NCBI GenBank assembly: GCA_039039985.1 | Contig: JBCCOV010000001.1 | Span: forward strand, 1-64,000 | DNA from: JBCBWG01 sp039039985 | GTDB taxonomy: Bacteria; Pseudomonadota; Alphaproteobacteria; Rhizobiales; Hyphomicrobiaceae | Length of the DNA stretch: 64,000 nucleotides | Reading direction: 5' to 3' | In this document: positions 44,294 through 53,279 of the stretch, piece by piece | Layout of the letters: each line of letters starts with the position of its first letter | Position numbering within the stretch: position 1 is the first letter of the stretch | Made by a program: the position numbers and the translations under genes | The notes under the pieces: model-generated | The model's database searches: none | What the model was told of the DNA's origin: nothing | Seen by the model: the letters and a program-made list of their open reading frames with translations, nothing else

Positions 44294-45058
44294 ATGAGTG
44301 ATCTTTCTGGCAAGGCAGTTGTTGTAACGGGCGCCAGTCGCGGGATTGGCGCAGCCACAGTGCAAGAGTTCGCGCGGCAGGGCGCGAAGGTGGTCCTCGC
44401 AGCTCGGTCCAGTGCGGAAATCGAGGCGCTGGCGGACCAGATTTCAACAGAGGGCGGCACGGCGATCGCGTGTGCGTGCGACGTCAGTCAGTATGATCAG
44501 GTCGCCAATCTCGTTGACGTTTGCCAGCAAGCCTTCGGCCGCGTCGATGTGCTCGTCAACAACGCCGGCGTGATCGAACCAATTGCGCGCTTAGCGGCCT
44601 CGAACCCTGAGCACTGGGCGCGCGCCGCCGACATCAACTACAAGGGCGTCTACTTCGGCTTGCGGGCGGCGCTTCCAATCATGGTCGCTCAGGGTTCCGG
44701 TGTTGTCGTGAATGTGAGTTCGGGCGCCGCGACGAGCGCTCTGGAGGGGTGGAGCCACTACTGCTCGTCGAAGGCGGCAGTCCTTTCACTCACGCGATGC
44801 GCCTATAAGGAGTATGGTACTCAGGGTATCCGTGTTGTTGGCCTCAGCCCCGGAACCGTCGCGACCGAGATGCAGGTTGCGATCAAAGCATCTGGGATCA
44901 ATCCGGTGAGCCAACTCGATCCGGCGGTTCACAGCCCGCCGGAGTGGGCTGCGCGCGCGATTGCGTGGCTCTGCACCGATGCTGCAAGCGATCTGTCCGG
45001 CGTCGACTTCTCCCTCAAGGACCCCGCTGGCCGGCGTCGTGTGGGATTGCCGGCATGA
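44294..45058 (+). CDS. SDR family oxidoreductase
   Basis: 254-residue short-chain dehydrogenase. TGASRGIG is at 12-19, NNAG at 89-92, and the catalytic residues are S142/S143, Y156 and K160 (YCSSK). R38 in AARSS favours NADP(H). Divergent from the LysR gene at 43282, which probably regulates it. Its 3' end overlaps the end of the convergent GNAT gene by 44 nt. Confidence 0.92.
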   Translation: MSDLSGKAVVVTGASRGIGAATVQEFARQGAKVVLAARSSAEIEALADQISTEGGTAIACACDVSQYDQVANLVDVCQQAFGRVDVLVNNAGVIEPIARLAASNPEHWARAADINYKGVYFGLRAALPIMVAQGSGVVVNVSSGAATSALEGWSHYCSSKAAVLSLTRCAYKEYGTQGIRVVGLSPGTVATEMQVAIKASGINPVSQLDPAVHSPPEWAARAIAWLCTDAASDLSGVDFSLKDPAGRRRVGLPA

Positions 45059-45602
45059 TCGACCGGCCGTCGAAATCGGCCCTCAAGAGCGCCATCATGT
45101 GCGCGTCGACCCAATCGCCATCCCACAGCAATGCTTGACGACGCGTCCCCTCAAGAACAAAGCCCATCTTGTCGTAGACCCGTCGAGCATGCGGATTGAA
45201 CGCGTAGACCTCCAGTTCAATGCGATTAAGGTTCAGCCCTTCAAATCCATGGCGAACCAACAGGAATGTGGCGATTGAGCCGTAACCTTTGTTGCGATGC
45301 TCGGGACGCCAGAGCGCGATGCGAAACGTGGCGCAGCGGTTGGTCCAGTCAATCTGGTTCAGGACGACCTCGCCCACGAGTGTATTCGCGACCAGAATGC
45401 CGTAATCCAAGCGGTCGTCAGCGGCTTCAATGTGTTCGCAATGGCGACACACAGCCTCGAGGGTGAAGGTCGACTGGGTTCCCGTCAGCCGATTGGCTTC
45501 AGGCTCGTCGAGCGAGTCCCATATGGCTGCGGCGTCGTTGACGCCGAGTGGGCGCAAGGTGACGGGCTCGCAGCGAATCACCGGCTTTGCAATAGGGCTC
45601 AT
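45015..45602 (-). CDS. GNAT family N-acetyltransferase (RimJ/RimL-like)
   Basis: 195 residues. The N-terminal VTLRPLGVNDAAAIWDSL and the core RIALWRPEHRNKGYGSIATFLL, read in parts, give the acetyl-CoA pyrophosphate-loop motif RNKGYGS. LNRIELEVYAFNPHARRVYDKMGF follows, the usual RimJ/RimL ending. It would acetylate a small molecule or protein N-terminus. Convergent with the SDR gene, overlapping it by 44 nt at the 3' ends. Start at MSPIAKPVIRC. Confidence 0.88.
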   Translation of the reverse strand: MSPIAKPVIRCEPVTLRPLGVNDAAAIWDSLDEPEANRLTGTQSTFTLEAVCRHCEHIEAADDRLDYGILVANTLVGEVVLNQIDWTNRCATFRIALWRPEHRNKGYGSIATFLLVRHGFEGLNLNRIELEVYAFNPHARRVYDKMGFVLEGTRRQALLWDGDWVDAHMMALLRADFDGRSIMPAIPHDAGQRGP

Positions 45603-45845
45603 GAGCAGGATCTCGATGGAACGTGAGATAGGATCGTCGCAGCCACAACCCAGGACTCATGTGGACGTCACCCACACTTCGAGCCGTGGCGAACCAATTC
45701 CGGCTCGCGTTATGGCACGGGTTTCCGACCGAGCAGGAGGACAATCCATGACCACAGACGCGGACTGCGCTTCGGATAATCTGCGGCGATGGCGGCTATC
45801 TGGTTGTCTTGCCCGTCCCACAAACAACCCTGCTCGGCGCGCGAC

Positions 45846-46766
45846 GTGAGCCCAATACGCCCCGCCAGCCTCAACATCGAATACGGCCTACTTGGACTGC
45901 TCGCCGTATTGTGGGGGGCCTCCTATCTGTTGATCAAGGTGGCCGTCGCCGAAATCCCGCCGGTCACGTTGATCGCCGCGCGGGTGGCGATTGCGGCCGG
46001 CTGCCTCTTTGCTCTCATGGTCTGGAATGGCCAAAGGCTGCCGCGGGACCAAAGAACGTGGCGCATGCTGTTCATTCAAGCTGTATTCAACAGCATTGCC
46101 GCGTGGACGATTCTTGCGTGGGGACAACAGTACGTCGACAGCGGCCTGGCGAGCGTTCTCAATTCGACCTCACCCATTTTCGTCTTCCTGATCACGGTGG
46201 CGGTTACGCGCCACGAAGCAACCAGCTTTGTTAAACTCTTCGGCGTCTGCCTCGGGTTGACCGGCGTTGTGCTGATCGTTGGGCCCAGCGTGCTGGCAGG
46301 TCTCGGCCAACATGTCGCAGGTCAGGTCGCATCGGTCCTCGGCGCCGTCCTCTATGCGTGTGCGGCCATTTACGGGAAGCGCTTTTCAGATTTGCCGGCA
46401 CCCGTCACGGCAGCTGGCACGATGGTGTGCGCAACGGCCTGCCTTGTGCCCGCGAGCCTCATCATCGACCGGCCATGGCATCTAACGCCATCCATCACGG
46501 CACTTGCTGCAGCGGCGGCCCTCGGCGTGTTCTGCACCGGCCTCGCTTTGATGATTTACTTCAGGCTGGTGCGGACGCTGGGCTCGATTGGCGTTGCAAG
46601 TCAGGCCTATCTCCGTGCCGGCGTTGGCGTCGTCCTTGGGATGGTTGTCTTGGGTGAGCAAATCTCGTTGGCCGTTGGCATCGGGCTGGTCTGCGCACTT
46701 GTCGGCGTTGCGGCCATGAATGCGCCGTCACATGCCAAACCGGCCGCACCTCCGTCGCCGCGTTGA
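45846..46766 (+). CDS. EamA/DMT family transporter
   Basis: Drug/metabolite transporter with two EamA domains and about ten transmembrane segments; about 306 residues. LLAVLWGASYLLIKVAV opens the first domain, and ALGVFCTGLALMIYFRLV with GVVLGMVVLGEQISLAVGIGL (in parts) marks the second. It probably exports a small metabolite. The start is uncertain: a GTG at 45846 (VSPIRPASL) gives a typical length, while an ATG at 45789 would add 19 residues. It lies just upstream of nuoF. Confidence 0.88.
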   Translation: MSPIRPASLNIEYGLLGLLAVLWGASYLLIKVAVAEIPPVTLIAARVAIAAGCLFALMVWNGQRLPRDQRTWRMLFIQAVFNSIAAWTILAWGQQYVDSGLASVLNSTSPIFVFLITVAVTRHEATSFVKLFGVCLGLTGVVLIVGPSVLAGLGQHVAGQVASVLGAVLYACAAIYGKRFSDLPAPVTAAGTMVCATACLVPASLIIDRPWHLTPSITALAAAAALGVFCTGLALMIYFRLVRTLGSIGVASQAYLRAGVGVVLGMVVLGEQISLAVGIGLVCALVGVAAMNAPSHAKPAAPPSPR

Positions 46767-46872
46767 TCAAGCCAAGAAGCGGGCGAGTTTCCTCATGTGT
46801 CACAAGGCGACTTGCACCCGTCGTCGGCATGCGTAGGGTGTGCGCCAGCCACTCAAGCAGGAACGCAGCCCC

Positions 46873-48153
46873 ATGCTCGCGGACAAAGACCGGATATTTA
46901 CAAACCTGTACGGCTTCCACGACGCTGGACTCGCGGCCGCTCAGCAGCGTGGTGCCTGGGATGGCATCAAGGCTCTGATCGAACGTGGCCATGACGCCAT
47001 CATCGAAGAGGTCAAGAAGTCAGGTCTCAGGGGGCGCGGCGGCGCCGGCTTCCCGACGGGCCTGAAATGGTCGTTCATGCCGAAGGACGACCCGCGGCCG
47101 AGCTATCTGGTGGTGAATGCCGACGAATCAGAGCCAGGCTCATGTAAAGACCGCGAGATTATGCGGCACGATCCTCATATTTTTATCGAGGGATGTCTCG
47201 TCTCGTCATTCGCGATGCGTGCCCATGTTTGTTACGTCTACATTCGTGGCGAGTACATTCGCGAGCGTGAGGCGCTTCAGAGAGCCGTGGATGAGGCCTA
47301 TGCTGCGAATCTGATCGGCAAGAACAACAGCAACGGCTGGGATTTCGATCTCTATATCCACCACGGGGCCGGCGCCTACATTTGTGGCGAAGAAACCGCG
47401 CTTCTCGAAAGCCTGGAAGGTAAAAAGGGGCAGCCGCGTCTCAAGCCGCCTTTTCCGGCGGGATGTGGACTGTATGGTGCGCCGACCACGGTCAACAACG
47501 TTGAGAGCGTTGCGGTTGTGCCGACGATCCTGCGGCGTGGGGGCGATTGGTTCGCCGGCATCGGCAAGCCGAACAACACCGGAACCAAGCTGTTCCAGAT
47601 CTCCGGCCACGTCGAAAAGCCCTGCGTCGTCGAGGAAGCGCTTGGGATCTCCCTACGCGAGATTATCGATCGTCATGCCGGTGGCGTCCGTGGGGGCTGG
47701 AACAACTTGCTCGCCGTTATTCCTGGTGGCTCGTCGATGCCGTGTATTCCGGCGGATGACTGCCAGAGCCTTTCACTCGACTTCGATACGCTTTCGAAGC
47801 TGAAATCGGGCCTGGGGACGGCTGCAATCATCGTGATGGACAGGTCCACGGACATTATCGCGGCAATCCGCCGCATCGCGTACTTTTACAAGCACGAGAG
47901 TTGCGGTCAGTGCACGCCGTGCCGTGAAGGAACGGGCTGGATGTGGCGCGTCCTCCAGCGCCTGGAAAGCGGCGAGGCCGACCCAAGTGAGATCGACTTG
48001 CTGTTCGACGTCTCAAAACAAGTTGAAGGTCATACCATCTGTGCACTGGGCGATGCTGCGGCGTGGCCGGTTCAAGGCCTGATCCGGAGTTTCAGACCTG
48101 TGCTGGAGCAGCGCATTGCCGACCGGCGTGCGGCGAAGGTCGCGGCACAATAG
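46873..48153 (+). CDS. nuoF: NADH-quinone oxidoreductase subunit F
   Basis: 51-kDa NADH- and FMN-binding subunit, 426 residues. The glycine-rich GRGGAGFPTGLKW (about 54-66) binds NADH/FMN, ESEPGSCKDREI and AGAYICGEETALLESLEG (in parts) are hallmark segments, and the N3 [4Fe-4S] ligands are C344, C347, C350 and C390. Start at MLADKDRIFT; the frame is open to 46840. A pentapeptide-repeat gene is inserted before nuoG. Confidence 0.96.
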   Translation: MLADKDRIFTNLYGFHDAGLAAAQQRGAWDGIKALIERGHDAIIEEVKKSGLRGRGGAGFPTGLKWSFMPKDDPRPSYLVVNADESEPGSCKDREIMRHDPHIFIEGCLVSSFAMRAHVCYVYIRGEYIREREALQRAVDEAYAANLIGKNNSNGWDFDLYIHHGAGAYICGEETALLESLEGKKGQPRLKPPFPAGCGLYGAPTTVNNVESVAVVPTILRRGGDWFAGIGKPNNTGTKLFQISGHVEKPCVVEEALGISLREIIDRHAGGVRGGWNNLLAVIPGGSSMPCIPADDCQSLSLDFDTLSKLKSGLGTAAIIVMDRSTDIIAAIRRIAYFYKHESCGQCTPCREGTGWMWRVLQRLESGEADPSEIDLLFDVSKQVEGHTICALGDAAAWPVQGLIRSFRPVLEQRIADRRAAKVAAQ

Positions 48154-48446
48154 ACCGCATCAGATGCGACTGCGTCAGATTGCATCAATTCGCGCGAATT
48201 CGCGCGTCTAACGCCACCGTCGTTGCCGTCCCCTGGGGCGGATCCGTCCGGAGCTAAACGACGGCGCCGTCTTTCGATTTTGAGACGATGAGTACCCGTC
48301 GACGAAACAGCTTGGATCTGCGCCATTCTGTCTGCAATCATACCAATCTGCGCCGCCCGCCTCGCACAGCGATGCCGGCCGATTGACCGAAAACCGCGGC
48401 CATCAGTCATGACCTGATGGCCGCGACAGAGCAGGGACCAATCGAA

Positions 48447-48746
48447 ATGGACGTGAAAAACGAGCGCGACAAACTGAAGGTCGAAAGCAGCGTGGTTTCG
48501 AACTCCTCTTTCGATGATGTGAACTTGTCGAATACGACGTTTCACAACGTCAATATGTCGGTTGCGAAAATCACGCGAGCCAACCTGACAAATGCCGACA
48601 TCTCAGATGCCAACATGTCCAACGCCAGGTTCGACAATGTGAATCTGTCCAACGTCAGCATCACCAATGCGCAGCTCGCGGGCATGAAAATCAATGGCAT
48701 ACTGGTGTCGGACATGCTGAAGGCTTATGCCGCGAGCCAAGCGTAG
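48447..48746 (+). CDS. Pentapeptide repeat protein
   Basis: 99 residues from the ATG giving MDVKNERDKL (an upstream ATG at 48417 adds 10). From residue 20 the protein is a run of 14 pentapeptides whose centre is Leu, Phe, Met or Ile at 22, 27, 32 and so on every five to 87 (e.g. VNLSN, ANLTN, ADISD, ARFDN). This should form a right-handed quadrilateral beta-helix of about 3.5 coils. There is no signal peptide. Larger members protect gyrase; this short one has no known job. It lies between nuoF and nuoG, in the same direction. Confidence 0.88.
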   Translation: MDVKNERDKLKVESSVVSNSSFDDVNLSNTTFHNVNMSVAKITRANLTNADISDANMSNARFDNVNLSNVSITNAQLAGMKINGILVSDMLKAYAASQA

Positions 48747-48886
48747 CTGTCGCTTAAGCCCTTCCGCCAAAAATGAGTTAAGCGCTGATACGCCATCTGG
48801 TCACGTGGCAACCATTTGCTATACCGACCGTAGAGTCGTTTGGCTGATACGCCGGGCGCAATACGGTGGAGATTGAGACGGTCAGC

Positions 48887-50953
48887 ATGGCGAAGCAACT
48901 GATCATCGACGGCGAACTGATTGAGGTGGACGACGGCATTACGCTGCTCCAGGCTTGTGAAGAGGCTGGCGCTGAGATCCCGCGGTTTTGCTACCACGAG
49001 CGCCTGTCGATTGCCGGCAATTGCCGCATGTGCCTCGTGGAAGTCGTCGGCGTGCCGAAGCCCATCGCCTCTTGCGCCATGGGTGTGAACGACCTGCGCC
49101 CCAACCGTGATGGATCGCCAAATGCCATCAACACGCGTTCACCCTTGGTGAAAAAGGCGCGCGAAGGCGTGATGGAGTTTTTGCTGATCAACCATCCGCT
49201 CGACTGTCCGATCTGCGATCAGGGTGGTGAATGCGATCTGCAAGATCAGGCCATGGCCTATGGTGTCGGCGGGTCCCGCTTTGCGTTGAACAAACGCGCA
49301 GTTGAGGAGAAATACCTCGGCCCGCTCATCAAAACGCATATGACGCGGTGCATTCAGTGTACGCGATGTGTCCGCTTCATGACCGAAGTTGCGGGTGTCG
49401 AGGAACTCGGCGCGATCGGTCGCGGCGAGGACATGGAAATCACGACCTACCTCGAACAGGGTATGCTCTCCGAACTCTCGGCAAATGTTGTGGACCTGTG
49501 TCCGGTCGGCGCACTGACACATCGGCCATGGGCGCACAACGCCCGGCCGTGGGAGCTGCGCAAGACCGAGTCGATCGACGTCATGGATGCCGTGGGCAGT
49601 GCCATTCGCGTCGATACGCGTGGCCGCGAAGTCATGCGGATTTTGCCGCGAACCAACGATCCGGTGAACGAAGAGTGGATTTCCGACAAAGCGCGCCATG
49701 TATGCGACGGATTGCGGACTCAGCGCTTGGATCGCGCCTATATTCGCAAAAGCGGTCGCCTTGAGCCGGCGAGTTGGGATGAGGCGCTCGCGGTCGTCGC
49801 GGATCGGTTGCGCACCACACCTGCCGAGCGTATCGGCGCATTGGCCGGCGACTTGTGCGGCGCTGAGGAAATGTTTGCGCTTGCCGACATGATGCGAGGG
49901 CTCGGCGTCGCGAACATCGACTGCCGACAAGGCGGCGAACCCTTCGATCCGAAGTGGGGCCGTGCGAGTTATCTGTTCAATACCGGCATTGCGGCGATCG
50001 ACGAGACGGATGACATCCTCCTGATCGGCACCAACCCGCGAACGGAAGCCGCTGTTTTAAATGGTAGGATTCGCAAGCGCTGGAGACAGGGCGGTTTGCG
50101 CGTTCGTTCGGTCGGACCACACACAGACTTTGGCTACGACTGCGAGACGATTGGGACATCTCCGGCTGACTTAGCCCGTCTGGTTGATGCGCCGGACTTT
50201 ATCGGCGAACAGCCGATGGTGATTGTCGGCGCCGGCGGCTATCGCCGGGCAGATGGTCTCGCTGTGCTGGCACATGCTGCGGCTATTGCTCAGGCCGGCG
50301 GTGCAGTGAAAGAGGCTTGGAACGGTTTTGCCGTCTTGCAGACCGCAGCCGCGCGGGTTGCCGGTCTCGACCTTGGATTGGTCCCAAGCGCTGATGGATT
50401 GGACGTGGCGCGTCTGCTGCAAGGGGATGTGGATGTCATCTACAACCTGGGCGCGGATGAGGTTGAAATCGCGGAAGGCCCGTTTGTGATTTACCAGGGC
50501 AGCCACGGTGATCGGGGCGCCCATCGCGCAGACGTCATCTTGCCGGGTGCAACATTCGCCGAGAAAGGCGCGACCTTCGTGAATACGGAAGGGCGGGCGC
50601 AGATGTCTTTCAAAGCCGCTTATCCGCCGGGCGATGCCAAAGAGGACTGGACCATCCTCCGGGCTCTCTCGGACCGGCTTGAGAGGACGCTTGATTACAA
50701 TACGGTTAGCGAATTGCGCGCTGCGATGTACCGAAAGTCACCGTCACTGGCACGGATTGGTGCCGTGGTTTCATCGCCGGTCGATGGTGTTGTGGCCTTG
50801 GCGCGTAAGGACGTACCGCTTGGTGATGCGCCGTTCCGTCATGCCATCGAGGATTTCTATTTAACCAACCCGATTGCGCGCGCATCGAAGACCATGGCTG
50901 AGCTGAGCGCCATGCGGGCACGAGGGTCCAGTGCACCACTGGCTGCAGAATAG
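48887..50953 (+). CDS. nuoG: NADH-quinone oxidoreductase subunit G
   Basis: 75-kDa iron-sulfur subunit, 688 residues from MAKQLIIDGE. It carries N1b (C35, C46, C49, C63), N5 (H103, C107, C110, C116) and N4 (C155, C158, C161, C205). A molybdopterin-oxidoreductase-like domain follows, without active-site cofactor residues, as usual. No extra cysteine set for the E. coli-type N7 cluster is evident after C205. Length matches mitochondrial-type NuoG. nuoH starts 9 nt after the stop. Confidence 0.96.
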   Translation: MAKQLIIDGELIEVDDGITLLQACEEAGAEIPRFCYHERLSIAGNCRMCLVEVVGVPKPIASCAMGVNDLRPNRDGSPNAINTRSPLVKKAREGVMEFLLINHPLDCPICDQGGECDLQDQAMAYGVGGSRFALNKRAVEEKYLGPLIKTHMTRCIQCTRCVRFMTEVAGVEELGAIGRGEDMEITTYLEQGMLSELSANVVDLCPVGALTHRPWAHNARPWELRKTESIDVMDAVGSAIRVDTRGREVMRILPRTNDPVNEEWISDKARHVCDGLRTQRLDRAYIRKSGRLEPASWDEALAVVADRLRTTPAERIGALAGDLCGAEEMFALADMMRGLGVANIDCRQGGEPFDPKWGRASYLFNTGIAAIDETDDILLIGTNPRTEAAVLNGRIRKRWRQGGLRVRSVGPHTDFGYDCETIGTSPADLARLVDAPDFIGEQPMVIVGAGGYRRADGLAVLAHAAAIAQAGGAVKEAWNGFAVLQTAAARVAGLDLGLVPSADGLDVARLLQGDVDVIYNLGADEVEIAEGPFVIYQGSHGDRGAHRADVILPGATFAEKGATFVNTEGRAQMSFKAAYPPGDAKEDWTILRALSDRLERTLDYNTVSELRAAMYRKSPSLARIGAVVSSPVDGVVALARKDVPLGDAPFRHAIEDFYLTNPIARASKTMAELSAMRARGSSAPLAAE

Positions 50954-50962
50954 GCGGGGGCT

Positions 50963-52033
50963 ATGGACTTTTCACAAATGTGGACCGACTACCTCTGGCC
51001 GCTGACGCTGATTGTGGCGCAGAGCGTGGTGTTGCTGGTCGCCTTGTTGTTGATCATCGCTTACTTGCTGCTGCTCGATCGCAAGGTTTGGGCTGGGGTC
51101 CAGTTGCGGAAAGGGCCGAACGTCGTCGGACCATTCGGCCTCTTGCAGTCGTTTGCGGATCTCCTGAAATTCGTACTCAAGGAGCCGGTTATTCCCGCGG
51201 GCGCGGACAAGACCGTGTTTCTGCTCGCGCCGATGGCCACGGCAATCTGTGCGCTGGCCACATGGGCCGTCATTCCTGTGAACCAGGACGCGTGGGGCAC
51301 GTGGGTCATTGCCGACCTGAATGTCGGGATCCTGTTCGTCCTCGCGATTTCCTCGCTCGGCGTCTATGGCGTGATCATGGGCGGATGGGCGTCGAACTCG
51401 AAGTACCCGTTTATGGGCGCGCTGCGATCCGCTGCCCAAATGGTCTCCTACGAAGTGTCCATCGGCCTGGTGATCGTGACCGTGCTGTTGTTGGTCGGGT
51501 CGCTGAACATGACGGACATTGTCAACGCACAAAAGACGGGAATCGGAACATCCGCAGGCCTCCCGGCCTCGGTACTCGATTGGCATTGGCTGGTGCTGCT
51601 GCCGATGTTCGTTGTCTTCTTCATATCGGCTTTGGCGGAGACCAATCGCCCGCCGTTCGATCTTCCGGAAGCGGAATCGGAGCTGGTCGCAGGCTTTATG
51701 GTTGAGTATTCCTCGACTCCGTACCTGCTTTTCATGTTGGGCGAGTACGTCGCAATCACGTCAATGTGCGCGTTGACGGCGATACTGTTCATGGGCGGCT
51801 GGTTGCCGCCGCTTGACGTGCCGCCGCTGAATTGGATTCCGGGCGTCATCTGGTTTCTGCTGAAGCTTATCTTCGTCTTCTTCCTATTCGCGATGGTCAA
51901 GGCGATGGTGCCGCGTTACCGCTACGATCAGTTGATGCGGCTCGGTTGGAAGGTGTTTTTGCCGTTGTCGCTGATCATGGTCGTGGTCGTTGCCGGAGCC
52001 TTGAAGTATGGCGACATGGTTGCAGCAGGTTAG
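50963..52033 (+). CDS. nuoH: NADH-quinone oxidoreductase subunit H
   Basis: Membrane subunit joining the quinone pocket to the pump arm; 356 residues with eight or more transmembrane segments. RKVWAGVQLRKGPNVVGPFGLLQ (in parts), ETNRPPFDLPEAESELVAGF (in parts) and PRYRYDQLMRLGWK are family motifs lining the quinone entry. GGCGGGGG precedes the ATG. A small unknown membrane protein gene follows 12 nt later. Confidence 0.96.
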   Translation: MDFSQMWTDYLWPLTLIVAQSVVLLVALLLIIAYLLLLDRKVWAGVQLRKGPNVVGPFGLLQSFADLLKFVLKEPVIPAGADKTVFLLAPMATAICALATWAVIPVNQDAWGTWVIADLNVGILFVLAISSLGVYGVIMGGWASNSKYPFMGALRSAAQMVSYEVSIGLVIVTVLLLVGSLNMTDIVNAQKTGIGTSAGLPASVLDWHWLVLLPMFVVFFISALAETNRPPFDLPEAESELVAGFMVEYSSTPYLLFMLGEYVAITSMCALTAILFMGGWLPPLDVPPLNWIPGVIWFLLKLIFVFFLFAMVKAMVPRYRYDQLMRLGWKVFLPLSLIMVVVVAGALKYGDMVAAG

Positions 52034-52045
52034 GAGGTCGCCCAC

Positions 52046-52264
52046 GTGTTCGGCTTGAGTGCTGCAGCGACCGGGGCACTATTCGGGCTCGTGCTCGGTT
52101 TGGTGAACTTCATCATTCTGATGCGGGTTGCCGAGCACACGGACCGGGCGGCGGCGCGACCACAGGGGTCGGATGGTGCCCGGATCTTGCGCTGGGTCGC
52201 TTGGGCGGATCTCGTGATTTTTCCGGCGGTCGGTTACTTCGTGGGCCCGATGGTCTTCGCATGA
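52046..52264 (+). CDS. Small two-helix membrane protein between nuoH and nuoI
   Basis: 72 residues from a GTG start with a perfect AGGAGG 9 nt upstream. Hydrophobic segments lie at about 6-27 (ATGALFGLVLGLVNFIILM) and 50-70 (WVAWADLVIFPAVGYFVGP). A short polar loop with Arg and Asp joins them. No recognised family. Tight placement (12 nt after nuoH, 51 nt before nuoI) and the strong ribosome-binding site argue that it is translated with complex I. Confidence 0.75.
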   Translation: MFGLSAAATGALFGLVLGLVNFIILMRVAEHTDRAAARPQGSDGARILRWVAWADLVIFPAVGYFVGPMVFA

Positions 52265-52315
52265 GACGAGACATCATCACGGCTGATCAGCCGCGTCGAT
52301 GAGGAGAGCTAGGAT

Positions 52316-52804
52316 ATGAGCGTTGCGAGCGCGGTAAAATCGATGTTTCTCGCTGAGTTCGTCTCGGCGTTCTTCCTGACAATGAAATACCTGTTTAAGC
52401 CGAAGAAAACGCTGAACTATCCGTTCGAAAAAGGCCCGCTCTCGCCACGGTTTCGTGGAGAACATGCCCTACGCCGATATCCAAACGGTGAAGAGCGCTG
52501 TATCGCTTGCAAGCTCTGTGAGGCAATTTGTCCAGCACTGGCGATCACGATCGAAGCCGGCCCGCGCCGCAATGACGGGACACGGAGGACGACTCGCTAC
52601 GATATCGATATGACGAAGTGCATCTATTGCGGCTTGTGCCAGGAAGCCTGCCCGGTTGATGCCATTGTCGAAGGGCCAAACTTTGAGTTCGCGACGGAAA
52701 CGCGTGAAGAACTCTACTATAATAAGGAGCGTTTGCTTGCGAATGGCGATCGGTGGGAAGCAGCCATCGCAAAGAACATGGCTCTGGACGCGCCTTACCG
52801 CTGA
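52316..52804 (+). CDS. nuoI: NADH-quinone oxidoreductase subunit I
   Basis: 23-kDa ferredoxin-like subunit, 162 residues. It binds N6a and N6b through C62/C65/C68 plus C112, and C102/C105/C108 plus C72 (CIACKLCEAICP and CIYCGLCQEACP). GEHALRRYPNGEERC is also conserved. GAGGAGAG lies before the ATG. An unknown gene follows 39 nt later, before nuoJ. Confidence 0.97.
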   Translation: MSVASAVKSMFLAEFVSAFFLTMKYLFKPKKTLNYPFEKGPLSPRFRGEHALRRYPNGEERCIACKLCEAICPALAITIEAGPRRNDGTRRTTRYDIDMTKCIYCGLCQEACPVDAIVEGPNFEFATETREELYYNKERLLANGDRWEAAIAKNMALDAPYR

Positions 52805-52843
52805 CCTGTGGTTTCTGGGGCCGGCTGGCACTGAGACGCCGCG

Positions 52844-53275
52844 ATGACGACGGAATCCGACGTTGTGACGGACGAGGCATCAGATCAGGCAGATGAAGAT
52901 TGCGGTGCGAGGGATTTAAGCCTGGAATCAGGTGCGCTGGGCCTTTTGTCGTTCTTGTCCGATGAAGAGCTGGCGCGCTATGGCGACATCGCCAGGGATC
53001 AAAAGCAGCTTGAGTGGAACAACGCGTTACTTCAAGCGGTTGCCTTGGCCGGCAGCGCAGCGCTGATTTTTGCCATTGCTGCGGAAGTCTATGCGGGATG
53101 GTCTTGGGAGCTGATCGCGCTGACTGCAATACTGGCAGGTGCATGCGCAAACTTTCCATGGCAAAAGCACCGCATGCGGCGCCTGTGGGCGCGACACATT
53201 ACGGCGGTTGAGCGCGAGCAAGCGGGCCGCATGGATCAAGGTGCGGCAGAGGCTGCCACTGGGGAGTCACGGTGA
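52844..53275 (+). CDS. Small membrane protein between nuoI and nuoJ, unknown
   Basis: 143 residues. The acidic N-terminus (about 1-30, many Asp and Glu) is followed by a helical segment with DEELARYGDIARDQKQLEW, then two hydrophobic segments at about 64-84 and 88-105. A basic cytoplasmic stretch (KHRMRRLWARH) precedes a Gly/Glu tail. No known family. nuoJ begins 4 nt after the stop, so it is part of the nuo transcript. The topology suggests both ends in the cytoplasm. Confidence 0.75.
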   Translation: MTTESDVVTDEASDQADEDCGARDLSLESGALGLLSFLSDEELARYGDIARDQKQLEWNNALLQAVALAGSAALIFAIAAEVYAGWSWELIALTAILAGACANFPWQKHRMRRLWARHITAVEREQAGRMDQGAAEAATGESR

Positions 53276-53279
53276 GGCG

